The notes beneath the pieces were generated by a model. That model saw nothing but the letters and a program-made list of their open reading frames with translations. It ran no database searches and was not told the origin of the DNA. A stretch of 64,000 nt of DNA from Corynebacterium maris DSM 45190 (lineage in GTDB: Bacteria > Actinomycetota > Actinomycetes > Mycobacteriales > Mycobacteriaceae): positions 1,488,001-1,552,000 of the forward strand of contig NC_021915.1 in NCBI RefSeq assembly GCF_000442645.1, written 5' to 3'. The position numbers and the translations under genes were made by a program. Positions 56,441 through 64,000 of the stretch are shown piece by piece (within the stretch, counting starts at the first letter, position 1; every line of letters starts with the position of its first letter).

Positions 56441-57372
56441 GCCATCACCAGTCCTTCCGTCTCCTGCAGACCGCGGCCCCAATCAGCCGCGTCCATCATC
56501 TTCTTGCCCGGGGACTGGAGCCCGCCCAACACGACGTCTCCGTCACCGGTGCCCGCGCGCACGCGGTTTTTCTCCACCTTCACCTCACCCGGAGCCAGCT
56601 CCGCCGTCTCCGCCGGGGTGACGGGGCCGAGCTTGATCCGCTGCTCACCCAGCATCGTCCACGCGCCGGGCCCGGGCGTGACCGCCCGGATGTGCCGGTC
56701 CACGACCTGCGCCGGGGCGCTCCAGTCGATCCGCGCGTCGTCGGTGGTGATCTTGCCGACGTGGGTCGCCTCCCCTTTCTGCGGACGCGGGACGGCCGAT
56801 CCGTCCGCCAGGCCGTCCATCGTCTCCGCCAACAGGTCCGCGCCGGCGTACGCCAGGCGCGTGAGCAGGTCATCCGCGGTGTCCGTGTCGCGGATCTCCT
56901 CCTGCACCGTCGCGATGACGTCCCCGGTGTCCAGGCCTTCGTCGATGCGGAAAGTGGTGGCGCCGGTGGTCTTCTCCCCCGCTCGGATCGCCGCCTGCAC
57001 CGGGGCCGCTCCGCGCCAGGCTGGCAGCAGCGAAAAGTGCAGGTTGATCCATCCGTGTGCCGGCACGTCCAACAAGTCCGCCGGAATCAGGTTGCCGTAG
57101 GCGACCACCGGGACGGCGTCGGGGGCGAGTTCCCGCAGCCGCGCGCGGACGGCGTCGCCGTCGTCTGTGCCCGCCTTCAGCGTGCGCGGCGTCAACACCT
57201 CGATGCCGTTGTCCTGGGCCAGCGCCGAGACCGGCGAAGGATGGAGGGTGCGGCCGCGCCCCCGGGGGGCGTCGGGGCGGGTGAGCACGGCGACGATCTC
57301 ATGCTCGGAGTCGAGCAGCCGCTGCAGTGCGACCACGGCGGGTTCCGGGGTTCCGGCGAAAATGAGGCGCAT
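56437..57372 (-). CDS. fmt: methionyl-tRNA formyltransferase
   Basis: 311 residues. The catalytic domain has INLHFSLLPAWRGAAPVQAA (formyl transfer Asn/His) and TTFRIDEGLDTGDV. The C-terminal OB domain binds initiator tRNA. It is followed by rsmB with an ATGA overlap and preceded by def, which removes the formyl group later. Confidence 0.96.
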   Translation of the reverse strand: MRLIFAGTPEPAVVALQRLLDSEHEIVAVLTRPDAPRGRGRTLHPSPVSALAQDNGIEVLTPRTLKAGTDDGDAVRARLRELAPDAVPVVAYGNLIPADLLDVPAHGWINLHFSLLPAWRGAAPVQAAIRAGEKTTGATTFRIDEGLDTGDVIATVQEEIRDTDTADDLLTRLAYAGADLLAETMDGLADGSAVPRPQKGEATHVGKITTDDARIDWSAPAQVVDRHIRAVTPGPGAWTMLGEQRIKLGPVTPAETAELAPGEVKVEKNRVRAGTGDGDVVLGGLQSPGKKMMDAADWGRGLQETEGLVMA

Positions 57373-57420
57373 GTGACTTCAGAAACGTCCTTTTCGTGAT
57401 TGAGCGTGATTGAGGTGGGA

Positions 57421-57930
57421 TTAAACGTTGAACCAGTCGCTGCTGCGGATCGCGGCCATCGCGTCGCGGCGGCGGTCGTCGTCGAGACGCTTGAGGAACA
57501 GGACGCCATCCAAGTGATCCGTCTCGTGCTGAATGCACCGCGACAACAGACCGGAGGCGACCAGGGAGATCGGGGCGCCGTCGACGTTTCGGCCGTGCAC
57601 CCGCACCGTCTCGTAGCGTTCAGTGTCCGCCGACAACTCCGGGATGGACAGGCATCCCTCGGGCCCGAACTGGCGGTCCTCACCGACCGGCTCCCACACC
57701 GGGTTGACGATGTGGCCCCGCAACCCGTTTTGCGTCCCCGTCGTGTCGAAGACGAAGACGCGCTTGGTCAATCCGATCTGATTCGCCGCCAACCCGACGC
57801 CGCCAGCATCGTCCATGGTGTCCAGCATATCGGCGACGGTCGTGCGCAGCCGCCGGTCAAAAACAGTGACCCCGTCGGCCACAGTGGTCAGGACGGGGTC
57901 GCCGAACAGGCGGATCTCCCGAATGGTCAT
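57421..57930 (-). CDS. def: peptide deformylase
   Basis: A 169-residue metalloprotease with the three class motifs GGVGLAANQIG, EGCLSIPEL and QHETDHLDG, giving the Cys/His/His metal site and catalytic Glu. GAAGGGAG precedes ATG 57930. A palindrome and -10 box at 57948-57965 suggest a promoter of its own. Confidence 0.96.
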   Translation of the reverse strand: MTIREIRLFGDPVLTTVADGVTVFDRRLRTTVADMLDTMDDAGGVGLAANQIGLTKRVFVFDTTGTQNGLRGHIVNPVWEPVGEDRQFGPEGCLSIPELSADTERYETVRVHGRNVDGAPISLVASGLLSRCIQHETDHLDGVLFLKRLDDDRRRDAMAAIRSSDWFNV

Positions 57931-57947
57931 ATGGGTGCTCCCTTCAC

Positions 57948-57965
57948 GTACGAGCTACATCGTAC
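57948..57965 (-). promoter_or_regulatory. inverted repeat over a def -10 box
   Basis: GTACGA-N6-TCGTAC forms an 18-base inverted repeat. Minus-strand TACGAT (57959-57964) within it could be the -10 of def-fmt-rsmB. Confidence 0.4.
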
Positions 57966-57985
57966 GTCGCCGAGCGACCCGGGCC

Positions 57986-60016
57986 CTAGCCGACGTGCAC
58001 CGGGTCAACCTGGATCCGCAGCGGAAGATCATCCTTCCTCGTCGCACGCTGGACGGCGCCGCGGCGCAACGCCATCCCCAACTCCGACCGCGGCCCCAAC
58101 GGGGTCCGGATGAGCAACCGCTGCGGCGGGCCGTAGACCCGCTCGTCATACTCGCCGGGCAACTTCTCGCTGGCCGGCAGATCCACCGGCCCGAGCACCT
58201 CTGCCTGCTCCGGCAGCTCCACCAACTCGAGGAAAGTGTCCAAACTCGCCTGCGCCCCGTCCACCGCCGCCATATGCACCGTCGGCGGAAACCGGACCTC
58301 CGCGCGCTGCGCGAGCTCCCGGGCGGCCGCCCCGGCCATGTCCCAGCGGATGAAATGCTGCACCACCGGCAACCCCGGGTCCGCCATCACGATGACCTCC
58401 CCGCCGTCCTTCGCCGACACCACCTGAGTGGCCACGGCCGCCCACTTCGCCAACGTGTCCTCCGTCGCGCGCAAATCTTGCCGCCCGAGCAACGCCCACG
58501 TGTCCAACAACAACGCCGCACCGTATCTGCCGCCGCCCGCGATCGCAGGCTCAGCGCCGGGCGTCGCCACGACCAAGGCCGCGCCGGGCGAGATTTCCTC
58601 GACTATGCGGTTGCCGCCGGAGGCGACGACCCGGGTCTGGGCGAAAGCCCGCCCGAGCTCTTCCGCCGTGCGCTGGGCACCGAGCACCGTCGCCCGCAGT
58701 TTCTGCGAGCCACATTCCCCGCACCGGAACCGGGCGTCCGGGCGCCCACACCACCGGCAGGTGGGCACGCTGGCTCCCCCACCCTCGGGAAGGCCGAGCG
58801 GTCCGTTGCAGGCGCGGCACCTGGCGGGAAAACGGCAGATTCGGCACGCCAACGTGGGCACGTAGCCCTTGCGCGGCACCTGCACGAGCACCGGCTCCGC
58901 CCGGGCCAACGCCCGGCGAGCGGCGTCGAAAGCGGCGGCCGGCAGACGCGCTGACCCTGCCCGGGGGTCCCGGGTGAGTTCGAATTCAGAGTCTGCGGCC
59001 GCCCGGATGTGCGGTGAGCGGGTGCGCAGCGTGTCGCGCGGGGCGATCAGGTCGTGCGCCCACCCGGACTCCACGAGCAGTTGTGCTTCTGCGGTGCGGG
59101 CGTGGCCCGCCACGATCAGTGAGCATCCTTCGATGGCGGAGCGGGTGGTCAGCACTTCCCGGGCGTGGTGGTACGGGGCTCGCGGGTCGACGAGGTTGTC
59201 GTCGCCGTCGTGCAGGATCACGGCGAGTGTGAGCTTGTCGACGGGGGCGAACGCCGCCGAGCGCGTCCCGATGACCAGCCTGCCTTGTCCGTTGAGGATG
59301 GACAGGTAGCGGCGGTAGCGTGCCTGTGGGCCGAGTCCGGCGGTCAGGGTGGTGATTTGCCGGGGCCCCACGATTTTGCGGGCGGCGGCCTCCAGCATGT
59401 CGACGTCGCGCTGGTCCGGGACCACCAGCAACGCGCCGCCCCCGTCGAGCACGACTTTCACCGCGAGCGCGATGAGCGCTTCCGCCCAGTCTTCTCCGGG
59501 GGCGATCTGCCACACTGCCCGGGCCGTGGCGCCGGCTAAGACGGCGTCGACGAAGCTTTCTCCGAATCCGTATGCCGACCAGGCGGATAAGTCCGGTTCC
59601 GTCGCCGTTCCCAGTTCTTCCCAGGCGGTGGCGTGGTCTGCGGCCTCCGCGCCGGCGTGGCGGGGCGGGATGGCCGTGCGGATCAGGTCGGAGCGGGTGG
59701 CGGCGTAGCGGTCGGCGAGCTGGTCGATGAGTTCGGCGATGCGCGGCGGGTACACGACCTCGGGAGAGATGACCCGGTCGATGTGGCGCAGTCTGCCGCC
59801 GTGCTCGCTGTTGGTGTGGCGGGAGAGCACGATGGCGTCGACGAGTCGGCCGCCGAAGCGGACCCTGACTTTGACGCCGGGTTGGGCGGCCGTGGCGTCC
59901 TCGGGTGTGATCAGGTAATCGAAGGGGCGGTCCAGGTGCGGCAGTCCCAGAAGCGGCAACACCCGCACCACCGGAGAAGAGTCTGCGGTGGTGCGGGTGC
60001 CGTCGGTGGTGGCCAT
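57986..60016 (-). CDS. priA: PriA-like primosomal protein N', helicase motifs degenerate
   Basis: A 676-residue PriA-family protein. The N-terminal DNA-binding domain (VLPLLGLPHLDRPFDYL, VRVRFGGRLVDAIV) and the paired zinc clusters (CRICRFPARCRAC; CRWCGRPDARFRCGECGS) are clear. However, there is no GxTGSGKT Walker A; the corresponding stretch is GGGALLVVPDQRDVD, and the DEEH box is HDGDD. ATP-driven helicase activity is therefore unlikely. A longer frame starts 21 codons upstream inside metK, but ATG 60016 lies eight bases after TAGAAT and fits the family. Confidence 0.9.
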   Translation of the reverse strand: MATTDGTRTTADSSPVVRVLPLLGLPHLDRPFDYLITPEDATAAQPGVKVRVRFGGRLVDAIVLSRHTNSEHGGRLRHIDRVISPEVVYPPRIAELIDQLADRYAATRSDLIRTAIPPRHAGAEAADHATAWEELGTATEPDLSAWSAYGFGESFVDAVLAGATARAVWQIAPGEDWAEALIALAVKVVLDGGGALLVVPDQRDVDMLEAAARKIVGPRQITTLTAGLGPQARYRRYLSILNGQGRLVIGTRSAAFAPVDKLTLAVILHDGDDNLVDPRAPYHHAREVLTTRSAIEGCSLIVAGHARTAEAQLLVESGWAHDLIAPRDTLRTRSPHIRAAADSEFELTRDPRAGSARLPAAAFDAARRALARAEPVLVQVPRKGYVPTLACRICRFPARCRACNGPLGLPEGGGASVPTCRWCGRPDARFRCGECGSQKLRATVLGAQRTAEELGRAFAQTRVVASGGNRIVEEISPGAALVVATPGAEPAIAGGGRYGAALLLDTWALLGRQDLRATEDTLAKWAAVATQVVSAKDGGEVIVMADPGLPVVQHFIRWDMAGAAARELAQRAEVRFPPTVHMAAVDGAQASLDTFLELVELPEQAEVLGPVDLPASEKLPGEYDERVYGPPQRLLIRTPLGPRSELGMALRRGAVQRATRKDDLPLRIQVDPVHVG

Positions 60017-60027
60017 ACGGCCGGATT

Positions 60028-61263
<1,236 letters not shown>

Positions 61264-61311
61264 GGGGTGAACTCCCTAATTTTTTGGACAATATTTAAAG
61301 TCGTGCCCGAC

Positions 61312-61333
61312 CCAATATAGACTAAGCTGTCTA
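61312..61333 (-). promoter_or_regulatory. metK promoter -10 with McbR operator
   Basis: TAGAC-TAAGCT-GTCTA (61318-61333) is an exact match to the C. glutamicum McbR consensus TAGAC-N6-GTCTA. It directly abuts the minus-strand -10 TATATT (61312-61317). McbR repression is relieved by S-adenosylhomocysteine in C. glutamicum. Confidence 0.8.
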
Positions 61334-61350
61334 AACTGGCAACGAGCGAC

Positions 61351-62652
<1,302 letters not shown>

Positions 62653-62741
62653 GGAGGAAAACCTTTTCATCGAGGAGACGGTGACAGACTCCGAGTCTAG
62701 CGACGGGCGTGAGCGGAAGAAGACGTGGCCGGAAACGACGA

Positions 62742-62774
62742 ACCCCAGGTTTCCTGGGGCAGGAAACCTGGGGT
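62742..62774 (-). terminator. hairpin after rpoZ
   Basis: The 14-base arm 62742-62755 pairs perfectly with 62761-62774 around a five-base loop. A weak U tract follows on the minus strand, so termination before coaBC is probably partial. Confidence 0.65.
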
Positions 62775-62799
62775 GGCGTCAGTTGCGACGGTGTGGCCG

Positions 62800-63090
62800 T
62801 TACTGGCCTTCCTCGTGCTCGAGCAGGCCGGCGTCAATTTCGCGCAGGGCGATGGACAGCGGCTTCTCCCCCGGCAGCGGGGTGACCAACGGTCCGACGA
62901 ATTCGAAGACGCCTTCGTCGTGCTGCTGGTAGTAGCTGTTGATCTGGCGCGCCCGCTTGGCGGCGAAGATCGCCAGAGCATACTTCGAGGACACCTTCTC
63001 CAGCAGCGTGTCGATCGGCGGGGCGGTGATGCCCTGCGGGTCGTCGTACACTGCCTCGTTCTGAGTGTTCTCGTTCGTCACGTTGCTCAC
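62800..63090 (-). CDS. rpoZ: RNA polymerase omega subunit
   Basis: 96 residues with the omega core ITAPPIDTLLEKVSSKYALA, AAKRARQINSYY and LSIALREIDAGLL. GTG 63090 is chosen because AAAAGG lies five bases upstream and the N-terminus then matches corynebacterial omega. GTG 63096 would place the ribosome site too close. It lies 29 bases after gmk. Confidence 0.94.
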   Translation of the reverse strand: MSNVTNENTQNEAVYDDPQGITAPPIDTLLEKVSSKYALAIFAAKRARQINSYYQQHDEGVFEFVGPLVTPLPGEKPLSIALREIDAGLLEHEEGQ

Positions 63091-63119
63091 TTGCACCTTT
63101 TCATGCAGAGATTTGGGGG

Positions 63120-63698
63120 TTAGGGCGTCAATCCACGCAGGATAGCACTGATTTCGGACACTGCCGAATCAAGGTCGTTGTTGATCACGACGTGATCGAA
63201 CTCCTCTTGATGGCTGAGTTCTTCCCGGGCGGTCGCCAGGCGGCGGTCGATGACCTCCTGCGGCTCGGTGCCTCGTCCGGTCAACCGGTCCACCAACACC
63301 TCCCACGAAGGGGGCGACAGGAACACGGTCACCGCCTCCGGCATGAGCGCCTTCACGTTGCGGGCGCCCACCAGGTCGACTTCGACCAACACCGGCCGGC
63401 CACCCGACAGTGCCTCGCGCACCGGGCCCGCAGGGGTCCCGGAACGCTGCAGGCCACCGTGGATATCAGCCCATTCCAGCATCTCACCGGCAGCGATACG
63501 CTGCTCGAACGCCTCTGGGGAAACGAAGTAGTAGTCCACTCCGTCGACTTCCCCGGGCCGCGGCTCACGCGTGGTCATGGAGACGCTGAAGTACAGATCA
63601 TCAACCAGACTGCGGAGCCGGTGCACCACCGTCGATTTACCGACGGCAGAAGGTCCGGCGAGGACGACGAGACGATTAGTGGTGTTCTCGCCGGTCAC
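63120..63698 (-). CDS. gmk: guanylate kinase
   Basis: 192 residues: P-loop VVLAGPSAVGKSTVVHRL, the GMP-binding segment SVSMTTREPRPGEVDGVDYYFV, and VLVEVDLVGARNVK. It converts GMP to GDP. GTG 63698 is three bases after the mihF stop, so the two are translationally coupled. Confidence 0.96.
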   Translation of the reverse strand: MTGENTTNRLVVLAGPSAVGKSTVVHRLRSLVDDLYFSVSMTTREPRPGEVDGVDYYFVSPEAFEQRIAAGEMLEWADIHGGLQRSGTPAGPVREALSGGRPVLVEVDLVGARNVKALMPEAVTVFLSPPSWEVLVDRLTGRGTEPQEVIDRRLATAREELSHQEEFDHVVINNDLDSAVSEISAILRGLTP

Positions 63699-63701
63699 CG
63701 A

Positions 63702-64000
63702 TTAGTCCTCAGTGAAGCCGAAACGCTCGAGCAGGGCACGGCGCTGACGGTCGCCCAGGCCACGCAGACGACGGGTCTGAGCGATCTCGAGCTCCTCCAT
63801 GATCTCGCGGGCCTTGACCTTGCCGACCTTCGGGAGGGCCTCCAGCAGAGCGGAAACCTTGGTCTTGCCAATGATCTCGTCCGTTTCAGCCTTCTCCAGC
63901 ACCTCCTTGAGGTTGGTGCCTCCGCGCTTGAGTTCTGCCTTCAGCTCTGCACGGACCTTGCGTGCCTCTGCGGCTTTTGCCAGGGCAGCCTTACGCTGCT
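63702..64000 (-). CDS. mihF: mycobacterial-type integration host factor mIHF, N-terminus cut by window edge
   Basis: The frame is open to the end of the window; the ~99 visible residues lack only the first few codons. It has the actinobacterial mIHF signature: a Lys/Arg/Ala-rich first helix (QRKAALAKAAEARKVRAEL), RGGTNLKEVLEKAE, TKVSALLEALPKVGKVKA with its helix-two-turn-helix, and the C-terminal RRLRGLGDRQRRALLERFGF. Essential nucleoid-associated protein in actinobacteria, usually before gmk as here. Confidence 0.95.
   Translation of the reverse strand, partial: QRKAALAKAAEARKVRAELKAELKRGGTNLKEVLEKAETDEIIGKTKVSALLEALPKVGKVKAREIMEELEIAQTRRLRGLGDRQRRALLERFGFTED

Noticed and set aside
61264..61350. 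SAM riboswitch upstream of metK
   Set aside because: The leader is only ~45 bases after the predicted start and shows no conserved riboswitch stems; the McbR operator explains regulation.

Overview
The window is a chromosomal stretch of a high-GC actinobacterium, almost certainly a Corynebacterium. The evidence is gene order: stomatin/NfeD, DUF3097, ferrochelatase, NlpC/P60, acn-acnR, sufR-B-D-C-S-U-T, mptB, ABC exporter, ctaA/ctaB, tkt-tal-zwf-opcA-pgl, secG-tpi-pgk-gap, whiA-yvcK-rapZ-uvrC, the rib genes, rsmB-fmt-def-priA-metK-coaBC-rpoZ-gmk-mihF. As I recall it, this is the order of the C. glutamicum cg1730 to cg1811 region. Acn, G6PDH and mIHF are also close in sequence to the C. glutamicum proteins. 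Nothing looks like a prophage, genomic island, insertion sequence or CRISPR array; the window is mostly core metabolism.

Layout. 1-9.9 kb: pyrD, a PEBP-family protein, tRNA-Leu(GAG), small orphan genes, an SPFH/NfeD membrane pair, coproporphyrin ferrochelatase and a secreted RipA/B-type peptidoglycan hydrolase with an inverted-repeat-rich upstream region. 9.9-13.5 kb: aconitase and its TetR repressor AcnR, with a recognisable AcnR operator at the acn promoter. 13.5-22.3 kb: an SDR protein, an ACT/UPF0210 pair, a P2-type cation ATPase, an RNA ligase RtcB interrupted by a mini-intein, and an ABC-F ATPase. 22.3-28.7 kb: the complete SUF iron-sulfur operon under SufR. 28.7-34.5 kb: MptB mannosyltransferase, an ABC exporter and the haem O/A synthesis genes ctaB and ctaA. 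34.7-41.3 kb: the pentose phosphate operon. 41.4-45 kb: secG and the lower glycolytic genes on the minus strand, without the ppc gene expected there. 45.2-64 kb: one long minus-strand series covering cell-wall and division regulators, DNA repair, riboflavin, rRNA methylation, translation initiation, SAM, CoA and nucleotide synthesis, ending in a truncated mihF.

The genes connect through shared cofactors. SUF supplies clusters for aconitase and probably the [2Fe-2S] ferrochelatase; the haem O/A genes use the ferrochelatase product; zwf/opcA supply NADPH; rpe links the riboflavin genes to the pentose phosphate pathway. Regulation visible in the DNA includes AcnR, SufR and McbR operators, one good GlxR-type site, and an unassigned palindrome TCAAGT-N6-ACTTGA present twice around the hydrolase promoter region. 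About eleven genes have a TAnnnT -10 box 6-9 bases before the start codon, which predicts leaderless mRNAs.

The most notable items are the RtcB mini-intein placed exactly before the metal-binding cysteine, a yvcK frame with no ATG/GTG/TTG start for its conserved N-terminus, -10 boxes made from the stop codon of the preceding gene, the paired palindromes, an unexplained 111-bp inverted repeat between ctaA and ctaB, and the absent ppc.
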